From assembly GCA_013397115.1 (NCBI GenBank), contig VWZW01001414.1:705166-769165 (forward strand): a stretch of 64,000 bases of DNA, written 5' to 3'. How positions within the stretch are numbered: the first letter of the stretch is position 1; each line of letters starts with the position of its first letter. The position numbers were made by a program, and so were the translations under genes. The notes beneath the pieces are model-generated. The model was not told where the DNA came from, ran no database searches, and saw nothing but the letters and a program-made list of their open reading frames with translations. The DNA comes from Edolisoma coerulescens (Eukaryota > Chordata > Aves > Passeriformes > Campephagidae). Below, in pieces: positions 50,701-60,844 of this stretch.

Positions 50701-53700
50701 TCTCCCTCCATAGCAATATCCTGCAGTAAAACCTTGAGCTGGTGGTTATCAAGAGATACCCATTTCCATTGCTTGCAAAGCAGTGCCCCAACAGAAACGA
50801 AACCAAACCAAATTCCTAATTCCAAAAGCAGCCAAGGAGGACCCAATAAAAACCCACCCATACACGAAAAATCAAATACCAGCACACTGCACATTCCTCT
50901 ATTCTTGTTAAAACCAATCAAGGAATGTTAATAACAAGGAAAACAAATCACTTTGTCAGAACCTGGTGCTTGTGTCACGGAAAAAATTTCCTTAAATTAT
51001 TGTTAATAGCTGTGAATCATCACTATAGGGGTTTGGGGATCAGAGGGCACAACCTCGGTGCTCCATCAGCCAGGGCTGTAATTGCCCACACGTGAGGGCT
51101 CTGCTCCCACATCCGCACGAGCATGAGGATGCATCAGGATTCACCCATTCCAGATGAAGTGATTTCTAATAATAATAACATGAAGGATTTATGGTTAGTG
51201 GGGGAGATAAGAGAAACCACTTCTCTTTAAGTAATTATCATTTAGAGTGAAAAAGAAATTACAGGTGGGTCTTGTGGTAACAGCACTGAGCTGAAATCAC
51301 TAGACTGAGGCTAAATTCCCTGTTCTACCACAGACATCTTTTTTAAGGTTGATGTATAAATTTCTGTTTCAATTAATCAAATATAAAATAAGGTTAATAC
51401 TTTCTTTGCCTGTCTTCAGTATCTAACTGTAAGCTTTTCATAATTGGAGCAGTGTAGGGCTTAGGTCTTCATCAAGACCTGAAAACAATGCCCTCATCAT
51501 CAAAACAAACACAAGAGGAAGCCTCAGTGTATCCTCCTAAACAAAGATATTTACTCAAGCAAGTGCATTTCCAAACAATTTATTTCAGAGGTGAAGTGTC
51601 TTTGTAAAACTGCTGGGAAGAGATTGCTGGGAGTGACAGGCTGGGCATGTTTGGACAAGTAACTTACCTGGGGATCACCGTGTTTGTCTCATGGTGGTCC
51701 TTTGAGGAATAATCAGAAATTGTTTTAAATAATTCGAAACGTGGACAAGTGATTAATAATACTCCTATTGATCTTTTTATTAAAAAAATAAAATTAAGTC
51801 CTGGAACACATTCACAAGGAGCTCACAGAGCATCTTGCAAAGACTAAGACTTGAAAATAAATCAGAAATGTATCAATCAATTTTAAGATTGTTTTCTGTG
51901 AATGAGACAGCATTCTATAAATCAGAATTCCTTAATAAAATTGCTACTCTTTTGCCATAATCAATGCTCTTGGATTCAGTGTAGCTGGACAGATATAACT
52001 GATGATGAAGCTGATTCATTGTATTTTCTTGCTAGAAATAAATCTTAACTAAATTAAGGTCAATGACAAAACAACTATTGCCATCAGTGGAGGCAGGGTT
52101 GCACCCTTTAGAGCTGCCTTTGTGCATAAGGACAGATCTGCTTCAGTTTAGTTGTTGCTGGTTTTCTTCTTTTTTTCTGTTTTACCTTTGCAGTTTTCTG
52201 AGAACAGGAGTAGAAGCCACTGGCGTGTTTTAGAATGAACCTGTGTGAGAAAAACTTTCCATTGTCAAAATGCAGCTCACCAAACAATCATTACTTTGAG
52301 CAGGCAGAAAAGACACTCAGTGTCTTCTGGACTCCAGCTCCTCTCTGCAGGAAGGGACCTCCCTACTGGCTTAGAACAAAAAATTGCACAAATTGAAATG
52401 GCAGCACCATCCCTGATGGTTTAGTCTAGTTACAGAGAAATAAAAGTAGATGAAAGGGTTCAACCATTCTTTTGAATATGAGAATTATGTAAGACGAAGC
52501 CAGTGATAAATCTGTTACATTTCCTGTGAGCATTCAGATAAGAACTTCAAGGAGTGGTATGAAAATTTTAGATACGAGATCATTTTGGCATAATTTCTCC
52601 TTTGAGAGAGTTTTGTTTTTTATATTCCACCTGAAGTTTGAAAGTTTGTATTCTAAGACTTGTATTAAATCAAAACCTGAGCAATAGGCAGTCAGGCTGA
52701 AAAAAATTGAGACATGTCTGTACAAAGATTTCTTGTGCAGCTCTTGTTGGAGATGGTGGGAGCTCTACAGATGAAAGATGGATGGGGTGGACCCTTTTTA
52801 AAATTTTTTCATTTTTTCTTTTTTTTTTTTTCCCCTCCTATCTGAGGGATAAAAATACTTCTGGTCTCACTTCTCATTTTAAACAAAATCAGATTGACCA
52901 TCCTTATGCTGTTGCTAACAGGAACCTTGTTTCTTGTATGACTAAATCCCAACAGCAAACACCATCTGCCTGTTGAAGGAGCAGGCGAGTCACCACCGAG
53001 ACAGAGTCTCACTCATTAGGACTTGGGAAACATCAGGGCTACTACAAAAGCTGCACAGCAATACCCTTAGAAATGTCTAACTCCACATTCTGTGCATTTG
53101 TTTATTAAAGTTCTTCCTCTGATATTGAATAAATTTTCCCCTATTAAACTGAAGCATTTATAGAGAGTTTTGCTCCAGATCCAAATTCACATCAGATGCC
53201 ATTGTGTGAAATTTTACTGAATTCCTTGAAACAGTAAATGGTCTTGGAAAATCATCTTACAGCTAAGAACACAGAAATTCAGATTGTGAAAGAGCAACAT
53301 AAATAGTCGGGGCACATCAGTTTACCCTTGCAGGAATGATGTGTATCAATTACTGTTGTTGAATGATTCTTAAGTGCTATTTCTCCACAACATCCATAGG
53401 AACTAAGAAAAAACTGTGACTTTTTATTCAGTCATTTAAATTCCAGCAAGTTCTAAAACACACATCTTTGCCTTGGATTTCATTCATGTAAATAGAAACA
53501 TACGCTTGAAAAAGTGCTATTTTATCTGAAATAATAGTTGTGCACTCTCTGAGTTAGTAAAGTACTATTATTTTGGAAGTTAACATTTTCCATCTTGCTC
53601 TGGAATGATTTTAACATTTTGTACAGCAGATAGAAACAAATGAATACTACGCAAAAGAGCTAAGTTAGCTGCTTTAAAGTACGTGTACAAATATGTTTCC

Positions 53701-56700
53701 TTTGCAGAATACAGCTGCTTTCCAGCAGGACTGCCCAGCCACTTCAGTAGTTATGAAAGGTCCTAGAATGGTCTGGGTTGGAAGGAACCTCAAAGTACAT
53801 CTCGTTCCAACCCCTGCCATGGGCAGGGATGTCACTCCCTGGATCAGGCTGCTCAGGGCCCCATCCAAGCTGGCTTTGAAGGTGCATATTTCTACTCGAC
53901 TGGTGTCAGATCTGTAGCTATGGAAAGTCATCGCCTGCGGAAGGCGAGGAGCAGTAGGATTCCTGCAGGAGAGCTGTCCAGCAGTGGTGCCGTCTGTTCC
54001 CTTCAGCATCTTCCAAATGGGAGGCACCATGCTGAGCTGCCTTGGATACCTTCTGTGAGAGCGTGGCTTTGATTGGAATGTCTGTGATTTTGAGCCTCGT
54101 CAGAGGAGAGCCTTCCTTTAAGCACTGCCTGTGCAATGTCTGGAAAGCAGTTGCTGTTTGACAGCACTGACCCTCATCTGCAGAGGGCAGTGGGCACAAG
54201 GCTTAGCCCCATTAAACTTCGGCTCAGATTCATTTACAGTCTTTGGGATTTGATGTCTCGCAAGCGTTTTATGGTGGGGTGGGTCCATGAAAGAACAACA
54301 ACCTCCGTTAACAAAATGTGGTGTTGTGGGGGTATCTCTGGTTCATGATGCTGGAGCAAATGAAGGCACCAGTACAACCCCACAGCTGGTTGTCAGTGTG
54401 AATGAACATTTATCTGGATGTTTCTGAGCCAGCATTTCTAGCAGATACTGAGGTGTTTGTATTTGACCATTAAAACTGAGAGCAAAATTGCAAAGGACTA
54501 CATGGACGTAGGAAATTGATATGTGCAATTATGAAACACTTTCCAGAGGTGTCCATGGCAACTAAAATTCATAACTTTATGGGATAACAAAAATCCCAGT
54601 AGAGATCATGATCGAAATATTGACTTTATGTCAAACTGTAATTCCTCTCTTTACTCATCTGACCTTTTCATATTCCACAAGATATAAATTACTGACCTCT
54701 TCCTTTCCATTAGAAGATAAGGACCTTATCACCTTTCCTCTTTTCTGCCATCCTTATCACTCCACAGGCAGTAAGTCCATGCTCGCAGGTGGTCTAATTG
54801 ATACATATCTAATTAAAGGCAAAGCGTTTTTTCTCGACTTCTATTCAGCTTTGAAGTGTGTTGCTTTGATTTCAGACCAGAAGAACAGCTTTGTGTGCCT
54901 GAAAGTTACTCTTTTTCGAACTGTACTAATTGATCAAATCAAATGTGCTACCAGCTTTGCCTTCCCTGTGCACCAATACATTCATTTTTGTTAGAGAAAA
55001 AGAGAAGACAATTTGTCATAGATCTGGTTAAAAGCTATGTGTGAGGTCTGCAGCTCCTCAGAGCCTTTGAGATTAGAACAAAATGTTCAAATACGATGAG
55101 ATAAAGGATTCAGTAGAGGCAAAGGTAGATAAGTGGATTAGCAAATAAAACAATGTTAGAATTTACTCTCTTAAATGATCCTTCAAGATGCAAGTTCCAA
55201 ATTTCTTACGTTCTTGTGGCCTGTTGCTGTAGGGGAATAAATTGGGATTGTGTAGAATTGAGGAACTAATATAGGGTGCCCTCCATCATACTATTCCTTA
55301 TCATTTTGTTTAGTAAGACTGTCTTGTTGCCCATTGCCAGTAAGGTTTGTGATGGTTTGGGGTTTTTTTCTGAGCTAATTGCTCTTTTGATTTGGGCTTT
55401 TTAAAGTATGTGATAGGATTGCTGTTTATAATATGCAATAACCACAAGAATCTCATAGAGTTTTCTGAGGTCAGACTGTCACGATGCTTTTGTCTGCTTA
55501 TGCTGAGCTAGTACTTGGCAGCTTGTGTGGTAGCTCAGGCATTCCCTAAATTAACAGGTTGTTCTTTGTATTTGAAGGGGGATTGATGTGATTGAAGTGA
55601 TTAGCATGTACATGCCTAAACAAATTGCTCTGGGGGTGAGAGAGATCCAATCAAGAAAACTGGATAGGTCCAAAGAGTGTTTTAAGAACCCTGGTATGCT
55701 CAAGAGTGTGCATAAAGGACTTGAGAATAAAATTTCAGACCAGAAAATGACTGGTAAAGTATAATTTTACTCTAAAATTTTTGTTAATGAAAGTTCAAGG
55801 ATGTACTTTTTGTTAAATTTCCTTGGAGGCAAAAGCCCTGGTGCAGATAGGAGACATAATGAGAAAAAAATCAAGTGCACTGCCACATGCAACAATTTAT
55901 TTTTCTGTGATAACAAAGTTGAGCCAATCCTCACAGTGTTTGGCTTCCTAAGTTACTTGGGAGTCTATAGAAAAACCATCATTAAAGTGCTTAAATGCAT
56001 TTTAATAACATTGCCAAGACACTCAAACTTCTTTTTTCAAAGGACTTTGAGACTACATGGTTTTTTTCTTAAGAGCTGGAGTTCCTGTCTCCGTGGACCA
56101 GCAATAGTTACCCCAAATGTTTTTGCAGGGCTTCATTGTGTTGGCAGGGCAAGAGAATCCTGTGTCTGACAGAACTTTTAGAGCTCACCTTCTGGTTAAA
56201 GTCCCTTTACATTTCAGCATGTGGAAGCACTAGATTAATTGTTTACTTATTTTTAACTGATATACTTACAAATACAAAGTCTAATAATAGAGGACTGGCC
56301 TAATTCTTTACATTTGTATGCACACAGGTTTTGTTATTTTTTCCACAAATGATGCCATGAACTTAATAACATAATGGGAGGACCCCAAAAATACTGGTTT
56401 TCACCTTCAAACTACCTTTTATTTGCACAAAGCAGTATATCTTTGACTAAGATTGGCCTTTGAATACATGTATAACATAAAACTAATATACTTTGTTCTT
56501 GGTTTTGCCTTGCAGTACAGAATTGGACAGCTGTACATGATCAGCAAGCACAGCCATGAGCAGAGTGACCGAGGGGAGGGTGTGGAAGTGGTGCAGAATG
56601 AACCCTATGAAGATCCCAACCATGGCAATGGTCAGCTAACAGAAAAACGTGTCTATCTCAACAGGCAAGTGCAGTAAAACTGTTTCTCCCAGCATGGGCT

Positions 56701-59700
56701 GTAATAAAAATTTGCAAGGAATGCAGACAACAGCCTTTCTGTTTTAAAAGAATATGTTCCCATGAATGCATGCTGTTTCCTGGTAGCCATGGGGAGGTGG
56801 GATAGATCAGTGGCTTGAAATAGAGGGATTAGCTGTTACTCCTTCTAGAGCGTCTTCTGCATGAGAAGGAATTATAACTTGAAGTTAAGGATATACTGAA
56901 AATCAGAACTTTTGTTTTCTTTTACACTTAATTGTTTGTCATTTTGTTCTCCAAAATCATTGGGGAGGGAGAGCCAAAAAACTAACAACAAAGCCAGCAA
57001 AGTCCCACCCTCCAAGAAAACCAAAACCAAACCATTAGAAAGGTTTAAGTTTCTCTCACTTCATAATCATGTCAAAAAGCCAGCATTTTTGCTGACTGTA
57101 TTTTGCCTCAGCAAAGCTAATTGACATTATGAATGACCATTAGGCTTGTACAATGGCAGCCTTCTGGACCGTTGGGCTTAAAGATATGGTGGAAAATTTG
57201 GGGTTTTTCCCCCTGAAGCTTCATCATTTTTTAGAGTGAAGTGTTTGCCTTCCTTTGCTGAAATGATGCTGCTGAGGATCGATGTCTCCACACTCACAGG
57301 CCAGAGATGTTTAGATATATATATATTTGTGCAATATGAAACATATTGGTCAATCTGTTCCCATTTTTACTACTGCTGGTCTAATTGGATACCACTGCTT
57401 TTTCTGAAGTTCTTCTTTTCCCCTGGGCCTGTTTCATTTTATTAAACTTATGCTCTGCAGCATTTTGGAGTGGGCATACAAACACTCCAGCTATTGCTTC
57501 CACATTGCAAGTTCCTCCTGCACTGCAAACCTGACATATCTAACCTTAATTCAGGCCAAATTGAATCACCAGTGATGTTACACACACACACACAGGAGTT
57601 CAATAATATATATCTTGCCAACATTTAGTATTATTGTGATTGTAAGTGTTCTCTCACAGGCTAGATACAGGACTTGGGAAAAATCAGTAAATGTGTTCCC
57701 GTTGTAGAGCTCCCACAAGTTGTGGGTTTTATAAAAATGTTTCTGGATATTTCTTTCTTGCATGTTAAAAATGAGGCTTTAAGCACCTAAGAGCATATTC
57801 AGAATTGCCACTTCAGGGCAATTCAGAATGACCACAAGAACCTAGAAGCCGTGTACAAACCCTACTTGGGAAGCACATGATTCCTGGTAGTGCAGGCAAT
57901 GGAACACGGGATCTTTGAGCCAAAGAGGGGTACAAACATTGACAAAGTAGATCTTTGTGCCTACAACGACTCAGGACAGTTACCTAAAGCTGTGGTATGT
58001 TTGAAGTCACGTTCACCAAGTTTAATGATAATTTTGAATCCTCCGTCACCAGATTTGCTATTTGAATCTGGGTGTGGTGTCACAATGCCACCATATATTG
58101 CAGTACTGTTGAAGCTTTGTGGAAAGGATCAGGAGGTTTTCTGGCTACTGTGGATTTTGCTGGGAGGCCAGGATGCCTCTGGAAGATTTCACTCAAGGAG
58201 ACATACTTCCATACAAGATGTGCTGGAAACTTCTCCTCTGCCTGCCTTCCTGAGGAACAGGACTTACACCAGCACTGTTCTCTCCCTCAGCTTTTCTTCT
58301 TCCTGGGTCCACTGCCCTAAAAAACTTTGCTTTGCTCTATTTTCATCTGAACTGATATCTCTTGAAGAAATTTGAGACTGAACTTCATCTGGACAGGGGA
58401 GAAATAAGGAAATAAGAAAAAAAAGAGATAATGTGGCCCACAGATACCTGTGCTGCTGAAATAGAGATATTATCTTTGCTTTCAGTGGACCTTGGAAAAA
58501 TTCATGTGTGTCTGTGACTGGGACTTGCTGGCAATTCTGAGTATGATCTGTGTTTTGCTCATAAAGTTTTTTTTTCCAGGGTGTGCTGTACTGGTGAAGA
58601 TAGGTAGACAGGCAAATATGCTAAAAACAACAATAACCAAAAAAAGTGCAAAATGAGCAGATGTATGTTTTCTAGTGTCGGTGTAACCTTAGTTATATTT
58701 AGAATTGTTTACTGCCTCTTCTCTCCTGATGGAGCAATGTTTTCAGAAGCTGCAAATCTGCATCCTCTGGTGTTTATAATTTAGGCATCAGAGTAAAGTT
58801 TAGCAGGGGTAAGGGAGGCAGTCATAGAAACACTGACAAAGGCTGACAAAATAAACAGAAGATATGATACAGGGAAGTCTATTATGCAGGATGTAAAATG
58901 CTGCTTGAAAGTCTGTACACAAAGGTTTATGTAAAGAAAAGAATCCAGTTTTGAGCAATGTCACCAAAGAGCAAAAGTCAATGCACTTGGCTTCGAATCT
59001 GTAGATAATGTACTAATGTCTGCATTTTGCCTCTGGACAAATAAAATATTTATATGTAGCTAGATCATGGTTAAATAAGCCTTAATGATCCCAAATGTAT
59101 TTTCTTCAGAAATTTGCTAATATGGAAAGTTAATTTACTTTCTGCACACAGTTATCTAAACAGAGCTATTTCAAACATTTACACTTGGGAAACAGAGGTT
59201 TGGAAGCATCTCCTGCACTTCAGTACAGATTCAGTCTTGGCCTGGGTGATCTGCTCAATGCTTTGCCAGACCAACCCCATTTGAACTGAGTCCCCCAAGT
59301 ACAGGGATATTTGTGATGTGCGAGGTCTGCTGTCCTTGGAATGACTAGTCCTGCATCTTTGTTCCTGGCAGCCTCAGTGCTTCTAACTGAAGTCATTAAG
59401 AGAGGGTTGAAAGGTGAATTGTAGTGAACTTGCCTTTTTAAATGTTTCTTTGTTCATCAGTTTTTGGTGCTCTCTGTGACCAGAGTACTGGACATGAGAC
59501 CCAAGAGCCATGGTAAAAAAATGCTCCCACTCTTCCATAGTATTATTTAATTACCCTTTAAAGGTCCTTCCATATGGTGTATCCATGTCTTTGATTTCTG
59601 ATTCTGCTGCTGATGCACCACTGCATTGGTGAGTTCTCCTGACAGAATGAGCTCTGAGCTGTGACATCAGTTCCATTAATTCTCTTCACTTCTGTTATTT

Positions 59701-60844
59701 ACTTTTCCCATCAGCAAAATGGGACTAGTGCTGCCTACCAGCCTCACGAGGTGTTTTGAGTGATCTGTTAATTTTAATATAAAAGCTTCCTACTCAGGAG
59801 TTGGTGTTGGTAGTGTGGGAACAGCTGCATGCCAGGTGAGCTGAGCATGAGGGTTTCGGTGCTGGCAGAGAATATGGAGGAAGAAAAAAAGAGTCTGTAA
59901 GAAGAAGTAATGGATTCGGGATGGAAGCGGACTCAAATCCCGCATTTCCTCCTGACCTCTTGTTAGAGAGTGCCTCCCTGTGGCTGAGGACACGGTGCCA
60001 CAGTTACACCTTGTCTGCACTCACCTGTTGAGTTCGGCCGTGGCCAAAGGTTGGAGGCCCTGAGCTCTCAGATGAGCAGCCTCAGCTGAGCCCTCTCCGA
60101 GGGTGTTGCACTGGCACCCATCTGCTCCCTCTGCGAGGGCAGCTCAGCTGAGGCAGAAAATGAAAATACTCTTGAGAAGTCTGGGTGTTGCTGTGTCCCC
60201 CAAACACCTCACAAATGATGAGCACATTTGGGAGTATCTTTATTTCTACAATACACATAAGTCATAATATATTCTAATTTTATATTTTCTTTTTACTTTC
60301 AGCAAACTGCCCAGCTGGGCCAGAGCAGTTGTTCCCAAAATATTTTATGTTACAGAGAAGGCCTGGAATTATTATCCTTATACAATCACAGGTAAGGAAT
60401 GTAGCAGAAATGATTGCTGCTTTGTGGTTTGGGCATAGTTTAGTTTATCTTCAGAAGCTCCAAGTTATATATTGAACTACAAGCACCAAGTCTCTTTAAC
60501 AACTCCTGTTGAACTGCATATATTTTTTCACCTTATCTGTACTGGTATCAGGAACTGAAGGTTGTAGACTAAGGATAGGTAAAAACTGGAGTGTTGTATC
60601 TATGCAGTTTCTTGCTGGCAAAGAAAACATCAGGTGCTTGCATTCTGTTGACCTGTGTCCTTTATTGTCCTGTAGACTTCAGTCCAATAGAAATCAGCAG
60701 ACTATCTGACACAATCATTTTTATTATTAATGTGTGTTTACTGTAAGGATCTTGCATCACTGTTTTATTTCACATTTCTTTTTTTTTTCTTTTCCCTCTT
60801 CTTTCTTTTTTTTACAAATGGACAATTGGAAATCAGAATACACA
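20710..60844 (+). CDS. PITPNC1: cytoplasmic phosphatidylinositol transfer protein 1 (RdgB-beta), first 98 residues; gene continues past the window
   Basis: PITPNC1 is a soluble class II PITP that carries phosphatidylinositol and phosphatidic acid between membranes. Four plus-strand coding exons are visible: 20710-20757, 56516-56664, 60303-60391 and 60837-60844. They join without a stop to 98 residues of the N-terminal START-like lipid-binding fold. Landmarks are KEYRICMPLTVEE (first strand), GQLYMISKHSHEQS, the glycine-rich GEGVEVVQNEP stretch and KAWNYYPYTITEYT. The match to the human protein as I recall it is nearly residue for residue (for example Arg at position 18 where I recall Lys). 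The next expected residues (CSFLPKF) are not found before 64000, so intron 4 exceeds 3.1 kb and roughly two thirds of the protein lies outside. Intron 1 is 35.8 kb. Oddities: a GC-AG intron 2 and an 8-nt exon 4. Confidence 0.97.
21480..21700. promoter_or_regulatory. intronic CpG island with CTCF-like motif in PITPNC1 intron 1
   Basis: A compact GC-rich block in otherwise AT-rich DNA about 0.8-1.0 kb downstream of exon 1. It contains CCGCCAGGGGGCGCC (21592-21606), a near-ideal CTCF core, and ends in paired homeodomain-type ATTA/TAAT sites around 21677-21696. It could be an alternative promoter, an insulator or an extension of the main island. Confidence 0.6.
26684..26706. repeat. GT/TA dinucleotide microsatellite
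   Basis: A short GT run passes directly into a TA run in PITPNC1 intron 1. Confidence 0.85.
35058..35144 (+). mobile_element. CR1 LINE 3'-end fragment
   Basis: Reads GTTGGACTTGATGAT, then GGGTCCCTTCCAACTCAGCA, then ATTCTGTGATTCTGTGG, the plus-strand CR1 tail. Confidence 0.93.
39820..39896 (-). mobile_element. CR1 LINE 3'-end fragment
   Basis: CATAGAATCATAGAATGG, then GGACCTTTAAAGGTCATCTG, then CCCCCTGCCATGGGCAGGG is the reverse complement of a well-preserved CR1 tail. Confidence 0.93.
41828..41862. promoter_or_regulatory. CRE / AP-1 / E-box cluster in PITPNC1 intron 1
   Basis: Within 35 bases stand TGACGCC (41828), the CRE-like TGACGTC (41839), the AP-1 site TGACTCA (41852) and the E-box CACGTG (41857), three of them CpG-bearing, in AT-rich intron. 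Binding is inferred from motifs only. Confidence 0.35.
41988..42020. repeat. GGAAA-type pentanucleotide microsatellite
   Basis: GATAG units pass into GAAAG units; the array is short. Confidence 0.85.
45864..45911. repeat. perfect 19-bp inverted repeat with 10-nt loop
   Basis: Arm 45864-45882 (gtggccttttggaaacttc) and its exact reverse complement at 45893-45911 enclose the loop tttgtacttg. Beyond the stem, pairing stops. It would form a strong hairpin in DNA or in the PITPNC1 pre-mRNA. Confidence 0.9.
51261..51412 (+). repeat. MIR-family SINE (ancient, tRNA-derived)
   Basis: Follows the MIR consensus end to end: a tRNA-like head with TTGTGGTAACAGCAC, a decayed B box followed by CCCTGTTCTACCAC, and a tail with TATAAAATAAGGTTAATAC. 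It is diverged and no longer a functional tRNA. Confidence 0.55.
53764..53884 (-). mobile_element. CR1 LINE 3'-end fragment
   Basis: CTAGAATGGTCTGGGTTGG, then TCGTTCCAACCCCTGCCATG, then GCTGCTCAGGGCCCCATCCA is a reverse-oriented CR1 tail. The flanking 53885-54200 is also GC-richer than the intron average, but I cannot name it. Confidence 0.9.
56516..56664 (+). CDS. PITPNC1: PITPNC1 coding exon 2 (residues 17-65 and part of 66)
   Basis: A 149-nt exon from TTGCAG to AACAG|GCAAGT, a GC donor. It starts YRIGQLYMISKHSHEQSDRG and ends EKRVYLN, plus two bases of Ser66. The donor is set by frame: the nearby GT at 56669-56670 would shift the reading frame. Confidence 0.95.
57580..57594. repeat. CA dinucleotide microsatellite
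   Basis: A short uninterrupted CA run in PITPNC1 intron 2. Confidence 0.85.
59690..59765 (+). repeat. MIR/L2 3'-tail remnant
   Basis: CCCATCAGCAAAATGGGACT followed by TGCCTACCAGCCTCACGAGG tracks the shared MIR/L2 tail (CTCATCTGTAAAATGGGG, then CTACCTCATAGGG-like). Confidence 0.5.
60303..60391 (+). CDS. PITPNC1: PITPNC1 coding exon 3 (residues 66-95 and first base of 96)
   Basis: An 89-nt exon from CTTTCAG to CACAG|GTAAGG. It completes Ser66, starts KLPSWARAVVPKIFYVTEKA and ends WNYYPYTIT, with one base of the Glu96 codon carried over. Confidence 0.97.
60837..60844 (+). CDS. PITPNC1: PITPNC1 coding exon 4, an 8-nt microexon (residues 96-98)
   Basis: AATACACA lies exactly between AATCAG and GTAAGT. 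After the single G left by exon 3 it completes Glu and adds Tyr-Thr, giving TITEYT, the sequence expected of the family at this point, and restores phase 0. A long polypyrimidine tract (about 60779-60813) precedes it. Confidence 0.87.

Larger units (their letters stand above)
20758..56515 (+). other. PITPNC1: PITPNC1 intron 1 (35.8 kb)
   Basis: GTAAGA donor and TTGCAG acceptor. The intron is mostly AT-rich unique sequence. It contains an intronic CpG island near its start (21.5-21.7 kb), three CR1 tails, one MIR copy, simple repeats, a perfect 19-bp foldback and a CRE/AP-1/E-box cluster at 41.83-41.86 kb. Open frames in it are short and unlike any family I know; I see no nested gene. Confidence 0.85.
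56665..60302 (+). other. PITPNC1: PITPNC1 intron 2 (GC-AG type, 3.6 kb)
   Basis: Begins GCAAGT and ends TTTCAG. It holds a CA run at 57580-57594, a TA run near 57316-57328, a MIR tail at 59690-59765 and an imperfect GC-rich inverted repeat at 60080-60153. The frames inside (up to 161 codons at 57890-58375) match no family I know. Confidence 0.88.

Noticed and set aside
51261..51340. Possible tRNA gene
   Set aside because: Only weak A- and B-box likeness, no cloverleaf, and a MIR core and tail follow; it is a SINE.
56669..56670. GT donor alternative for PITPNC1 exon 2
   Set aside because: Using it adds four bases and shifts the frame into exon 3, destroying the conserved KLPSWARAVVPK stretch. 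The GC donor four bases upstream keeps the frame.
57890..58375. 161-codon plus-strand open frame in PITPNC1 intron 2
   Set aside because: No family resemblance, AT-rich intronic composition and no flanking splice signals of coding type that fit the known PITPNC1 protein.
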